Part shown: in pieces, positions 39,733 to 49,313 of the stretch
Numbering within the stretch: position 1 is the stretch's first letter
Layout of the letters: each line of letters opens with the position of its first letter
DNA from: an uncultured beta proteobacterium
GTDB taxonomy: Bacteria > Pseudomonadota > Gammaproteobacteria > Burkholderiales > Burkholderiaceae_C
Assembly (NCBI GenBank): GCA_903951445.1
Contig: CAJBBZ010000120.1
Coordinates: 1 to 64,000 of the forward strand
Direction: 5' to 3'
Length of the DNA: 64,000 nucleotides
Translations under genes and position numbers: made by a program
The notes under the pieces: model-generated
What the model saw: the letters and a program-made list of their open reading frames with translations, nothing else
Databases searched by the model: none
Told to the model about the DNA's origin: nothing

Positions 39733-40182
39733 ATGCGCCACCGCCCATCTTCCCGTTTATTGGTTTTATCACCAGACGGCCGGATATTGCTTTTCTATTT
39801 TGAACATGCTTCAGGCCCACTGGCGGGCAAATCGTTTTGGGCTACGCCTGGAGGAGCGGTTGGGCCTGGCGAAAACTATGAAACTGCGGCGAGGCGCGAA
39901 TTGCGCGAAGAGGTAAATCCTCTTAGCCACCACATGGGGGCTGAAATTGCGCGGCGAGCGTTCGTTATGCAGATGCCTGACGGCGAAGAGGTGCTGGCAG
40001 AAGAAGCCTATTTTTTGGTGCGTACCGGCGTAACGGAGCCTTCCAAAGCAGGCTGGACTCCTTTGGAATTAGAGGTCATGAAAAAGTACAAATGGTGGTC
40101 GCGGTCTGACATTGCAGCGACTAAAGAATCGATCTACCCGGCGGACATTCTTGCTATCTTGGATATGGCGAAAGTCGCGTAA
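39733..40182 (+). CDS. NUDIX hydrolase
   Basis: MRHRPSSRLLVLSPDGRILLF...WATPGGAVGPGENYETAARRELREEV; Nudix box. Confidence 0.93.
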   Translation: MRHRPSSRLLVLSPDGRILLFYFEHASGPLAGKSFWATPGGAVGPGENYETAARRELREEVNPLSHHMGAEIARRAFVMQMPDGEEVLAEEAYFLVRTGVTEPSKAGWTPLELEVMKKYKWWSRSDIAATKESIYPADILAILDMAKVA

Positions 40183-40309
40183 TTTGCTTGGCTAAATGCC
40201 GCTCAAAGGCAGCACCCTATTTTGCCAACGGGGGTTTAGTGTCCTAGGACAAAAATCAATCGTTGGCAAGTATGTCCGCATACTCGCCAACGCAGCGTCG
40301 TGCGAAAAC

Positions 40310-41227
40310 TCAGGCCGGCAAAAAGCCCTCAATCGACAAATAGCGCTCGCCGGTGTCGTAGTTAAAGCCCAGCACTTTCGCGCCTGCGGGCAGTTCAGGC
40401 AACTTTTGGGCAATCGCAGCCAGGGTGGCGCCGCTGCTAATGCCGACCAGAATGCCTTCTTGCGCGGCGCTGCGGCGGGCCATTTCGCGGGAAGCTTCGG
40501 CTTCGACCTGGATCACGCCATCGAGCAAATCGGTGTGCAGGTTTTTCGGGATGAAGCCTGCACCAATGCCTTGGATCGGGTGTGGAGAGGGCGCGCCGCC
40601 GGAGATCACCGGGCTTTGCGTGGGCTCGACTGCAAACACCTTCAGGCCCGGCCACTTGGCTTTGAGCACCTGCGCCACGCCGGTGATGTGGCCGCCAGTG
40701 CCCACGCCGGTAATGATGGCGTCCAATCCCTCAGGAAAGTCGGCCAGGATTTCCAGCGCGGTGGTGCGGGTGTGGACTTCCACATTGGCGGGGTTTTCAA
40801 ACTGCTGCGGCATCCAGGCGCCGGGCGTGGCGTCGACCAGTTCCTGGGCGCGGGCGATGGCGCCTTTCATGCCTTTTTCGCGCGGCGTCAGGTCAAAGCT
40901 GGCGCCATAGGCCAGCATCAGGCGGCGCCGTTCGATGGACATGCTGTCGGGCATCACCAAGATCAGTTTGTAGCCTTTGACGGCTGCCACCATGGCCAGG
41001 CCGACGCCGGTATTGCCCGAGGTGGGCTCGATGATGGTGCCGCCGGGCTGCAACACGCCGGACTTTTCAGCATCTTCCACCATGGCCAGCGCGATGCGGT
41101 CCTTGATCGAGCCGCCGGGGTTGCTGCGCTCGGACTTGATCCAGACCTGCGCATCCGGCCCGAACAGGCGGTTGATGCGGACGTGCGGCGTGTTGCCAAT
41201 GGTGTGCAGGATGTTGTCGGCTTTCAT
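40310..41227 (-). CDS. cysK: Cysteine synthase A
   Basis: [82 protein letters not shown]. Confidence 0.96.
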   Translation of the reverse strand: MKADNILHTIGNTPHVRINRLFGPDAQVWIKSERSNPGGSIKDRIALAMVEDAEKSGVLQPGGTIIEPTSGNTGVGLAMVAAVKGYKLILVMPDSMSIERRRLMLAYGASFDLTPREKGMKGAIARAQELVDATPGAWMPQQFENPANVEVHTRTTALEILADFPEGLDAIITGVGTGGHITGVAQVLKAKWPGLKVFAVEPTQSPVISGGAPSPHPIQGIGAGFIPKNLHTDLLDGVIQVEAEASREMARRSAAQEGILVGISSGATLAAIAQKLPELPAGAKVLGFNYDTGERYLSIEGFLPA

Positions 41228-41408
41228 GGTGTCTCCGGTGTGGGGTGATGGCAGCCGCGAGGCGGCCTCGTAGGGCTGCCATTTTGGGGCAGATTGGGCG
41301 CTTTGGGGGTTATAAGGATATGCAATGCGCCGCCCCAAAGCCGCCTTCCGCAAAGGTTCCTTTTTGGTCCTTCATGGACTAAACTGGCGCTTTCTAATGG
41401 AGTTTTGT

Positions 41409-41618
41409 ATGGCCATCAACGTCAAACTGCCCGAGGCCTTGGTCGAAACGGCCAAACGCTACGGCAGCATCGAGCACCGCTCGGTGCCCAAGCAAATCGA
41501 ATACTGGTCGCAAATCGGCAAAATCGCGGCAGAAAACCCAGACCTTCCGTTTAGCGTCATCCGCGACATCTTGGTTGCCGACCAAGAAGCGCCGGTAGGC
41601 GAATACCAGTTTGGCTGA
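41409..41618 (+). CDS. ParD-like antitoxin
   Basis: MAINVKLPEALVETAKRYGSIEHRSVPKQIEYWSQIGKIAAENPDLPFSVIRDIL; followed immediately by a RelE/ParE toxin ORF. Confidence 0.85.
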   Translation: MAINVKLPEALVETAKRYGSIEHRSVPKQIEYWSQIGKIAAENPDLPFSVIRDILVADQEAPVGEYQFG

Positions 41619-41896
41619 TGCGCCTACTTGTTACCCCGACGTTTCAGCGGGCAACCAAAAAGCTGCATGCGCCACAAAAGGCGGCGCTTGACGAGGCGGT
41701 CCGCACCATTGCCGGCCAGCCCGAAACCGGCGAAACCAAAGTGGGTGATTTGGCGGGCGTGCAGGTGTATAAATTTCGCATGGCTAACTTGCAATGCCTT
41801 TTGGCCTACCGCGTGTTGGATGAAACCACCATCAAACTACTGATGGTCGGGCCGCACGAAAACTTTTACCGCGACCTCAAACGCAGCGATAACTGA
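41618..41896 (+). CDS. RelE/ParE-superfamily toxin
   Basis: MRLLVTPTFQRATKKLHAPQKAALDEAVRTIAGQPETGETKVGDLAGVQVYKFRMANLQCLLAYRVLDETTIKLLMVGPHENFYRDLKR. Confidence 0.87.
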   Translation: MRLLVTPTFQRATKKLHAPQKAALDEAVRTIAGQPETGETKVGDLAGVQVYKFRMANLQCLLAYRVLDETTIKLLMVGPHENFYRDLKRSDN

Positions 41897-41920
41897 GGCG
41901 CAAACGATAATCGCCCCCGT

Positions 41921-42293
41921 GAAGCCCGCCAGACCACCGCTGGTGCAATTTGGGAAACCAAGCACTGGAGGAACGTCCGGACTGCATAGGGCGGCGTAGC
42001 AGCTAACGGCTGTCCACTGAAAACCGTGCCCGCAAGGGCGCGGCATAAGGTGAGGATTAGAGCAACAGAGACGAGTTTTGGGTCCGGGGGCAGCGCAAGT
42101 TGTGCCCAGACCCGAAGGTGAAACGGGCAATCTCTACGCGCAGCAATACCAAGTAGGCCAACGTTGACGGGGCCCCCGGAGTTGGCGGGTAGGTAGCACC
42201 GAGCTTTTGAGTGATCAAAGGCCCAGAGTAATGGTGGTCACACATTGGGGCAACCCGGCGTGCACAGAATCCGGCTTATCGGTGGGCTTCACA
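41921..42293 (+). ncRNA. rnpB: RNase P RNA, bacterial class A
   Basis: gaagcccgccagacca 5' end; gaggaacgtccggactgcatagggcggcgtagcagctaacggctgtc; gagcaacagagacgag; ggcaatctctacgcgcagcaataccaagtaggccaacgttgacggggccccc; acagaatccggcttatcggtgggcttcac 3' end. Boundaries approximate. Confidence 0.95.
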
Positions 42294-42306
42294 CTTTTTC
42301 ATACCT

Positions 42307-43278
42307 TCAAGCCGCCAGCGCCTCCCGCGCCGCTTGCACCTGCGGGCGCAGATGCGCCAACATATCAGCCACCATGGCGTCCAGGTCAAAGCGCGGTGAC
42401 CAGCCCCAATCGGTGCGGGCTACGCTGTCGTCGATGGACTGGGGCCAACTGTCGGCAATCGCCTGGCGGTAGTCAGGCGCGTAGTCCACGGCAAAGCCGG
42501 GTATTTGGCGCGCAATCGCAGCGGCCAGTTGCGCCGGGGTAAAGCTCAGCGCGGCCAGGTTGTAGCTGTGGCGCTCAGCGATGCAGTGCGCGGGTGCGTC
42601 CATCAGTTCGAGCGTGGCGCGGATAGCGTCGGGCATGTACATCATGGGCAGCGCGGTATGCGGCGCCAAAAAGCTGGTGTATTGGCCCTGGCGCAATGCG
42701 GCGTGGAATATCTCGATGGCGTAATCGGTGGTGCCGCCACCGGGCGCGGTTTTCCAGCTGATGAGGCCGGGGTAGCGCAGGCTGCGCACGTCCACGCCAT
42801 GCACGCGGTGGTACCAGGCGCACCAGCCTTCGCCAGCGAGCTTGGAGACGCCATACACCGTGCCCGGGTCCATGACGCAATGCTGCGGCGTATACAGCTT
42901 GGGGCTACCCGGCCCGAAGGCTGCAATCGAGCTGGGCCAGAAAACCCGCAAGTGGTACTGGCGCGCCAGCTCCAAGACATTGAGCAAACTGCGCATATTC
43001 AAGTCCCAAGCCCATGCCGGGTGCTGCTCTCCGCGCGCGGACAAAGCGGCGGCCAAGAGGTAAATTTGCGTGACGCCTTGCTGCACCACTAGGTGCCGCA
43101 AAGCATCCGCATCAGTGGCGTCCAGGATGTGGTGCGTCATGCCCGCAGGCAGTGCGGCAGGTGGCACGGCAATGTCGCTCAGCACGACGGCGTTTGCGCC
43201 ATAGCGCGCAGCCAATGCGTGGCCTAAGTCGGTGCCGATTTGGCCATTTGCGCCGATGATCAAAATGCGCGGCTTCAT
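42307..43278 (-). CDS. NAD-dependent epimerase/dehydratase, SDR-type L-threonine 3-dehydrogenase
   Basis: [27 protein letters not shown]...[54 protein letters not shown]; overlaps kbl. Confidence 0.9.
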   Translation of the reverse strand: MKPRILIIGANGQIGTDLGHALAARYGANAVVLSDIAVPPAALPAGMTHHILDATDADALRHLVVQQGVTQIYLLAAALSARGEQHPAWAWDLNMRSLLNVLELARQYHLRVFWPSSIAAFGPGSPKLYTPQHCVMDPGTVYGVSKLAGEGWCAWYHRVHGVDVRSLRYPGLISWKTAPGGGTTDYAIEIFHAALRQGQYTSFLAPHTALPMMYMPDAIRATLELMDAPAHCIAERHSYNLAALSFTPAQLAAAIARQIPGFAVDYAPDYRQAIADSWPQSIDDSVARTDWGWSPRFDLDAMVADMLAHLRPQVQAAREALAA

Positions 43279-44504
43279 GCTGCGGCTCCTTCGCGCAAGA
43301 TGCCTAGTTCGCGGCCTGCTTGGGCAAACGCGGCGGCAGCGAGTTCCAAATCAGCACGGCTATGCACTGCACTGACTTGCACCCGAATACGCGCTTTGCC
43401 GCGCGGCACCACGGGAAAGAAAAAACCCACCACGTACACGCCCAACTCCAGCAAGCGTGCCGCCATGCGCTGCGCCAACACCGCATCGCCCACCATCACC
43501 GGGATGATGGGATGCTCGCCCGGCGGCAATTCGAAACCGGCATCAAGCAATGCGCTGCGGAAATAGCGCGTGTTGTCTGCCAGCGTGTCGCGCAACGCGG
43601 TACTGGCCGCTAGCAAATCGAGCACGGAAATCGACGCACCGGCGATTACGGGCGCCAAGGTGTTAGAAAACAAATAAGGCCGCGAGCGCTGGCGCAGCAG
43701 CGCAATCACCTCTTTGCGCCCACTGGTAAAACCGCCGCTGGCGCCGCCTAAGGCTTTGCCCAAAGTGCCAGTGATGATGTCCACGTTGCCGAACACGCCG
43801 CGATGCTGCGCCGTACCGCGTCCGCTGGCGCCTACAAAGCCGGTGGCGTGGCATTCGTCCACACCTAAGAGCGCGCCGTACTGGTCGCACAAGCGGCGCA
43901 TCACATCGAGCTGCGCAATCGTGCCGTCCATAGAAAACACGCCGTCGGTAAACACCAGGGTGTGGCGCACACCGGCGCTTGCGGCCTCTTGCAGGCAGCG
44001 CTCCAAGTCGACCATGTCATTGTGCCGGTAGCGCCAGCGCTGCGCTTTGCACAGGCGTATACCGTCGATGATGGAGGCGTGGTTGAGCTCGTCGCTGATG
44101 ATGGCGTCTTGCTCGCCCAACAGCGGCTCGAACAAACCGCCATTGGCATCAAACGCAGCGGCGTACAAAATCGTGTCTTCGGTGCCTAAAAACGCTGACA
44201 AACGCGCCTCTAAATTTTTGTGCAAGTCTTGCGTGCCGCAAATAAAGCGCACCGAACTCAAGCCATAGCCATGGCTGTCCAGCGCCGCATGCGCGGCTGC
44301 CAGCACCTGCGGGTGCGACGACAAGCCCAAATAATTGTTGGCGCACAAATTAATCACCTCGCGCCGCTGGCCGTCTGCGCCCAAGGTGTGGATGTGCGCG
44401 CCTTGCGGGCTGCCCAGCACGCGCTCTTGTTTGAACAAACCGGCCTCTTCGATGCCCGCTAATTCGTGCTTTAGGTGTTGATAAAAATCGCTGCTTTTTG
44501 CCAT
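43275..44504 (-). CDS. kbl: Glycine C-acetyltransferase (2-amino-3-ketobutyrate CoA ligase)
   Basis: [38 protein letters not shown]...[18 protein letters not shown]...[44 protein letters not shown]. Confidence 0.96.
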   Translation of the reverse strand: MAKSSDFYQHLKHELAGIEEAGLFKQERVLGSPQGAHIHTLGADGQRREVINLCANNYLGLSSHPQVLAAAHAALDSHGYGLSSVRFICGTQDLHKNLEARLSAFLGTEDTILYAAAFDANGGLFEPLLGEQDAIISDELNHASIIDGIRLCKAQRWRYRHNDMVDLERCLQEAASAGVRHTLVFTDGVFSMDGTIAQLDVMRRLCDQYGALLGVDECHATGFVGASGRGTAQHRGVFGNVDIITGTLGKALGGASGGFTSGRKEVIALLRQRSRPYLFSNTLAPVIAGASISVLDLLAASTALRDTLADNTRYFRSALLDAGFELPPGEHPIIPVMVGDAVLAQRMAARLLELGVYVVGFFFPVVPRGKARIRVQVSAVHSRADLELAAAAFAQAGRELGILREGAAA

Positions 44505-44621
44505 GTGGTTTTTCCTTTCCCTGAGGTGTGCTGGCCGGTTCGTGGACAATCGAATCCACCATGTTCGGTAATATTGCTATTTGTGCAGTATATCGAACAC
44601 ATTTCGGTATAAAGGAATTTT

Positions 44622-45236
44622 ATGGTCTCTCGTAGTGCAAAAACCACAAGCGCGCCCGCGCGCCATCCGCTCCCCGCCGAGCCGCCCCGCGTCGGCGATA
44701 CGCTGGCCGCACTGCGCCAGGCGCGCGCGTTGTCGCTGGACGAGCTGTCCCGCCTGGCGGGCGTGTCCAAATCCATGCTTTCGCAAATTGAGCGCGCCCA
44801 GGCCAACCCGACGGTAGCCGTGGTCTGGCGCCTGGCCAATGCCCTAGGCGTGCCGCTGGCCGATTTGCTGCACCAAGCCCCCGCGCCCCAAGCCCCGGCT
44901 ATCGCCCTGGTGCACGCCCACGCCACGCCGTCGCTGCGCAGCCCAGACGGCCTGTGCGAGCTGCGCATCCTGGGCCCGATCGAGCTGGCCGGGCAATTTG
45001 AGTGGTACGCGCTGACGGTGCAGCCCGGCGGCTCTTTGGAGTCACAAGCGCACGAAGCAGGCACCCGCGAACACCTTACAGTGCACAGCGGCGCGCTGCA
45101 AGTGCAAGCAGGTGATGTGCAGCAAAAACTGCAATCCGGCGAAACAGCGCGCTACGCCGTGGACTGCCAGCACAGCATCCGCAATCTGGGCAAAAGCGTG
45201 GTCACCGCTTGGCTGGTGGTGGTGCATCCGGCCTAA
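44622..45236 (+). CDS. XRE-family regulator with C-terminal cupin domain
   Basis: LAALRQARALSLDELSRLAGVSKSMLSQIERAQANPTVAVVWRLANALGVPLADLL...AGTREHLTVHSGALQVQAGDVQQKLQSGETARYAVDCQHSIRN. Confidence 0.92.
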   Translation: MVSRSAKTTSAPARHPLPAEPPRVGDTLAALRQARALSLDELSRLAGVSKSMLSQIERAQANPTVAVVWRLANALGVPLADLLHQAPAPQAPAIALVHAHATPSLRSPDGLCELRILGPIELAGQFEWYALTVQPGGSLESQAHEAGTREHLTVHSGALQVQAGDVQQKLQSGETARYAVDCQHSIRNLGKSVVTAWLVVVHPA

Positions 45237-45380
45237 GTACCGCGGATGCAAAGGCTTTCGTATTGGGCCAAATACCTTAAGGCGCCATAGCCAAGGCGGT
45301 TGCAAAGCGGGGGTTAGACAAGGAATCTAGGTGGTAGGCGCAGCCAGTTGCTTGCATCGCAAAAGCGCTACACTTTGCGC

Positions 45381-45662
45381 ATGAAAACTGCCACCTTGCC
45401 ATCGATTCGCGTAGAGCCCGCTTTGCGTTCTACGGTGGAGTCGGTTTTGGGTGAAGGGGAGTCGCTGTCCCAATTCGTGGAAAACGCAGTGCGCATTACG
45501 GTACAGCACCGGCAGCACCAAAGCGCTTTTGTGGCGCGCGGCCTTGCATCCTTGGCAGCGGCGCAGCAAAGCCAAGACTATGTGGACGCGGACCAAGTCT
45601 TGTCCGATTTGCGCAGCCGCTTGGCAAAGGCCCGCGCCAAAATCCCAAAGCCTGGTGCATGA
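45381..45662 (+). CDS. Antitoxin of a type II TA pair (YlcI/YnfO-like)
   Basis: MKTATLPSIRVEPALRSTVESVLGEGESLSQFVENAVRITVQHRQHQSAFVARGLASLAAAQQSQDYVDADQVLSDLRSRLAKAR; ATGA overlap with the toxin. Confidence 0.8.
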   Translation: MKTATLPSIRVEPALRSTVESVLGEGESLSQFVENAVRITVQHRQHQSAFVARGLASLAAAQQSQDYVDADQVLSDLRSRLAKARAKIPKPGA

Positions 45663-45979
45663 CGTTTCAGGTTCGGCTGACGCGCGAGGCGCAGGAGGAT
45701 GTGCGCGAGCTTTTTGACTTTTTACTGCATCGCGAACTGAGCCGCCCCGGCGGCGGTGATTTAAGCCTTGCCGATAAAGCGGTTGCGGCCTTGGAAAGTG
45801 GTTTTGCCACTTTGCAAAGCTCGCCTTTTACTTGCCGCAAAGCTTCCGGCAACCCGCTGTTGCGCGAGCTAATCGTTCCCTTTGGTGCGACCGGCTATGT
45901 GGCCTTGTTTGAAATTTCCGATGCGCAGACAGTGACGGTTGCGGCAGTGCGGCACCAGCGGGAAAGTGACTATCACTGA
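45659..45979 (+). CDS. ParE-type RelE-superfamily toxin
   Basis: MTFQVRLTREAQEDVRELFDFLLHRELS...ALESGFATLQSSPFTCRKASGNPLLRELIVPFGATGYVALFEISDAQTVTVAAVRHQRESDYH. Confidence 0.9.
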   Translation: MTFQVRLTREAQEDVRELFDFLLHRELSRPGGGDLSLADKAVAALESGFATLQSSPFTCRKASGNPLLRELIVPFGATGYVALFEISDAQTVTVAAVRHQRESDYH

Positions 45980-46013
45980 AGAGGATTTGCTGGCGTTCAT
46001 GTCACTTTTCTTG

Positions 46014-46089
46014 CTGAGCCCGAGGCCACGCAGGCCAAGGCCGGGCTCCTCATACGCAAGCGAAAAATCGTCACCCGGCCTTGGCTTGC
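46014..46089. other. Overlapping potential hairpins downstream of the ParE toxin gene
   Basis: GCCAAGGCCGGG (46034-46045) with CCCGGCCTTGGC (46074-46085); competing GAGCCCG (46016-46022) with CGGGCTC (46042-46048). Confidence 0.5.
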
Positions 46090-46230
46090 ATGTCCTCTGC
46101 GACGGGGCTTAGTGATTACATCAAGCTGGGCTAGACGTTTGGGTTTGCCGATGCACGCCTGTAGTTTTTTGGTTTCACCAGCGGTAAAAGGGGCTATCGC
46201 TACGCAAAAAACCTACTCGGGCCGAGTGGC

Positions 46231-47238
46231 TCAAAAACGCTCGTAATCCGCCAAATAGCGCCATTGCCCTGGCGCAACATCGCCTAGGCTGACGCGGCCC
46301 AAGCGGATGCGGCGCAGGGCTTGGATTTCTAAGCCAGCTAGCTCGCACAGAAACGCCGCCAAGCCTGGATGCGCGCCTTTGACCGCCAGGCGCAGAATGC
46401 TGCGGGCCTCGCTGGCGCTGCTGATACTGATTTTGGCGACGGGCAAACGTTGGCGCGGGTCGCGCAGCGCGCGCTCTATGGGCATCAGCGCGTCGGCTTG
46501 TACTTCGCCGCGCACTTCCACCATCAGTTCATGTTCCATCTGCGCCATGTCTTCTTGCAGTTTGCGCTGCACGCGCCAGTCCTGGGTGAACACCACTAGG
46601 CCGCTGGCCGCCGTTTCCAGCGGCACGCTGGCCTGTAGTTGCTTGAAGTGGCGTAGCAAAGGGCGTTGGCCGCTGGCATCATGCGGGCTGTGCTTGGCGG
46701 CTGTCACCAAATCGCGGGCAGAACGTAGTGCCGGTGCACGCGCCTGGCGTCCGCGCCCGGCGTGCGGGGCGGTCTGGCGCGGCTGGCCGCTTGAACTTGT
46801 CGGGTCGCTCTGGCGGCGCCCAAGGGCAGCGCCGGCATGGGGGTTTGAATCCATTGGGCCCGCTTCAGGCCTGGCCTCGTCTTGCACGCCATCTGGCAAG
46901 TTGGGCGGTTTATGCAAGATCAGCGTCACTTCGCCCAGCGCCATCAAGCTGGCATCTGGGTCCACGGTCACCGTCTGCGTCAGCACGCGTTGCTGCGGGA
47001 TTTCGACCACTTGGCCGTCCACGCGCACCCAGCCGCCTTCGATGGTTTGCTCGGCCTCGCGGCGCGAGCAGCCCAGCATTTGTGCCACGCGTTTGGACAG
47101 GCGCTCGCCTTCGCCAAAATTGTCGACACCGGAAGCGCTTGCCTGAGTGCGGTTGAACAACTTATCAGGACGCTCGCTATGGCCCGAGGCCTTGCCACCC
47201 TTGCTGGGGACGGCGCGTTTTGCCGGGGCCGCGCTCAT
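46231..47238 (-). CDS. S4-domain pseudouridine-synthase-like protein (RsuA/RluF-like fold) with a non-canonical catalytic motif
   Basis: ERLSKRVAQMLGCSRREAEQTIEGGWVRVDGQVVEIPQQRV (S4) and VPLETAASGLVVFTQDWRVQRKLQ...RIRLGRVSLGDVAPGQWRYL. Confidence 0.85.
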   Translation of the reverse strand: MSAAPAKRAVPSKGGKASGHSERPDKLFNRTQASASGVDNFGEGERLSKRVAQMLGCSRREAEQTIEGGWVRVDGQVVEIPQQRVLTQTVTVDPDASLMALGEVTLILHKPPNLPDGVQDEARPEAGPMDSNPHAGAALGRRQSDPTSSSGQPRQTAPHAGRGRQARAPALRSARDLVTAAKHSPHDASGQRPLLRHFKQLQASVPLETAASGLVVFTQDWRVQRKLQEDMAQMEHELMVEVRGEVQADALMPIERALRDPRQRLPVAKISISSASEARSILRLAVKGAHPGLAAFLCELAGLEIQALRRIRLGRVSLGDVAPGQWRYLADYERF

Positions 47239-48170
47239 GGCAGGCCGGCTTGGCTTTGCGCTAGCAGTTGGATGCGTTCCACATGCGCCAGCAGCGAGCG
47301 TTTGGCCACCGGCCATAGCCGCGCATCGACATCGTCATAAGCTAGGGGCAGCCATTGGTCCGGGTCGCCCGCGGGGTTGGCTTGCATCACGGCGGCGATC
47401 TTGGCCTCGCGCTTGAGGCGGTGGGCTTTGAGATGGGCAATCGCGCCCAGTGCGTCGGGCATCGGGTGGCCGTGGGCAGGCAGGATGAATTCCACGCTGT
47501 GCTGCACGCAAGCGGTATGCAGCAAGTCCAGCGAATCGAGGTAATTCGCCATATTGCCATCCGGCGGGTCGATCACGGTGGTGCTGCCGTTGAGGATATG
47601 GTCGCCCGAAAACAGCATGCCATCTTGCGTCAACAACAGACACACATGGTTGGCCGCGTGGCCCGGGGTGTGCAGCGCCAGCAAAGTATGTTGCGGCGCG
47701 CCATTGGCTTGCAATTGCAGCAATGCGCCATGAGCCAACACCTGGTCGGGCACAAAGTGGCTGTTGGCGCGTGCAGTGGGCGCCGAGGGCAGACCCCAAA
47801 TAGGCGGCGTATGGCCGCTGCGCTGCGTGCACAAGGCTTGCAGCGGCGCGGCGCCTGGCGAGTGGTCGGCATGCGAGTGGGTGCAGACAATGGCTTGGAT
47901 ATGGCCGCCGCTTCCATCCGCATGGCGCGCCGCGTCCCACAAGCGCGCGATGTGCTCGCCGTCGGCAGGGCCGGGGTCGATAACGAAATAACCGGTGGCC
48001 GCATCGCCCACCAAATAGCTATTGGTGCCCGGCCCGGTCATGAAGCCGGGGTTGGGCGCGGTCAGGCGTTGCAGGTTGGCGAGCAAAGGCACGGGGCGCG
48101 CGCTTTGCCATTCGCCGGGTGCGGGCAGCGCGCCAGCGGCATGGGCAAGGATCTGGGAACTTCGGGGCAT
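47235..48170 (-). CDS. MBL-fold metallo-hydrolase
   Basis: GPGTNSYLVGDAATGYFVIDPGPADGEHIARLWDAA...VCTHSHADHSPGAAPL...LFSGDHILNGSTTVIDPPDGNMANYLDSLDLL; start 48170 preferred; ATGA overlap with 46231..47238. Confidence 0.92.
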   Translation of the reverse strand: MPRSSQILAHAAGALPAPGEWQSARPVPLLANLQRLTAPNPGFMTGPGTNSYLVGDAATGYFVIDPGPADGEHIARLWDAARHADGSGGHIQAIVCTHSHADHSPGAAPLQALCTQRSGHTPPIWGLPSAPTARANSHFVPDQVLAHGALLQLQANGAPQHTLLALHTPGHAANHVCLLLTQDGMLFSGDHILNGSTTVIDPPDGNMANYLDSLDLLHTACVQHSVEFILPAHGHPMPDALGAIAHLKAHRLKREAKIAAVMQANPAGDPDQWLPLAYDDVDARLWPVAKRSLLAHVERIQLLAQSQAGLP

Positions 48171-48248
48171 GGCGGCATTGTGCAGGCAAATACGCAGGCC
48201 GCTTGCGCCTTGCCGCATCAGCAGCCCGGGTTCGCTCAAAGTTTTGCC

Positions 48249-48385
48249 AGGGAAGCAATGCATAAATCCAAACCCGTTCATTGCGAGCGCAGCGAAGCAA
48301 TCCATTTTTACCTGCCAATCTTGCACTTATGGATCGCCGCGTCGCGGCGCTCCTGCGATGACGGACTCGTGCATACGCCCCCTAG
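48249..48385. repeat. Dispersed palindromic repeat, copy B
   Basis: agggaagcaatgcataaatcc...cattgcgagcgcagcgaagcaatccattttta...atggatcgccgcgtcgcggcgctcctgcgatgacggactcgtgcat, colinear with copy A. Confidence 0.85.
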
Positions 48386-48421
48386 CCGCAAGCCACCCGC
48401 GCACGGCTGATAATCGGGGCT

Positions 48422-49288
48422 ATGCGAATTCCGTTTACCAAGATGCACGGCGCCGGCAATGATTTTGTGGTGCTCGATGCAACACGCGGACCCTTGGGCC
48501 TGAGCCCGGCGCATTACCGTTTTTTGGGCGACCGCCATAGAGGCGTGGGCGCGGACCAGATTCTGACGGTGGGCCCTTCGCCAGCGGCGGGCATTGATTT
48601 TGAATACAGCATCCACAACGCCGACGGCAACCAGGTAGAACAATGCGGCAACGGAGCGCGCTGTTTTGCGCGTTTTGTGCGCGAGCAAGGCCTGAGCGAT
48701 AAGACACGGCTGCGCGTCAAAACCATGAAGGGCGTGATCGAGCCCGAACTCCATGCCGATGGCCGCGTGACGGTGGACATGGGGCCACCTTCTTTTGATC
48801 TGCACGCCATCGGTTTTGACGCGCAGGGTTTAGAGGCACAGGCGCTGGGCGATGGGCAGTATTGGCCCTTGAGCCTGAACGCCACCGATAGCGTACGCAT
48901 CGGCGCGGTGTCCATAGGCAACCCGCATGCGGTGCAACTGGTGGACGATGTGGACAGCGCGCCCATTCCTGCGCAAGGGCCTTTGATTCAGCAACATGCG
49001 CGTTTTATCCACCAGGTCAATGCCGGTTTTATGCAGATCGTGAACCGCCAACAGGTGCGTTTGCGCGTCTATGAGCGCGGTGTGGGCGAGACCCTGTCGT
49101 GCGGCAGTGGTGCCTGCGCTGCGGTGGTAGCGGGGATACGCTGGGGCTTACTCGATGCGCAGGTCGATGTGCACACGCGCGGCGGCGTATTGACGATTGC
49201 CTGGGCCGGTGGCGATGCACCGGTGCTGATGACCGGCCCGGCCACTACGGTGTACCGCGGCGAGATTGAACTGCCCGAACATTTTTAA
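48422..49288 (+). CDS. dapF: Diaminopimelate epimerase
   Basis: [23 protein letters not shown]...[21 protein letters not shown]...[21 protein letters not shown]. Confidence 0.98.
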   Translation: MRIPFTKMHGAGNDFVVLDATRGPLGLSPAHYRFLGDRHRGVGADQILTVGPSPAAGIDFEYSIHNADGNQVEQCGNGARCFARFVREQGLSDKTRLRVKTMKGVIEPELHADGRVTVDMGPPSFDLHAIGFDAQGLEAQALGDGQYWPLSLNATDSVRIGAVSIGNPHAVQLVDDVDSAPIPAQGPLIQQHARFIHQVNAGFMQIVNRQQVRLRVYERGVGETLSCGSGACAAVVAGIRWGLLDAQVDVHTRGGVLTIAWAGGDAPVLMTGPATTVYRGEIELPEHF

Positions 49289-49313
49289 CCAAGTCTTTCA
49301 CTACAAGAACACC

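Noticed and set aside
41837-42542. ORFs at 41837..42130 (-), 42057..42245 (-) and 42207..42542 (+)
   Set aside because: They overlap the RNase P RNA gene and encode no recognisable protein; they are chance ORFs over an ncRNA.
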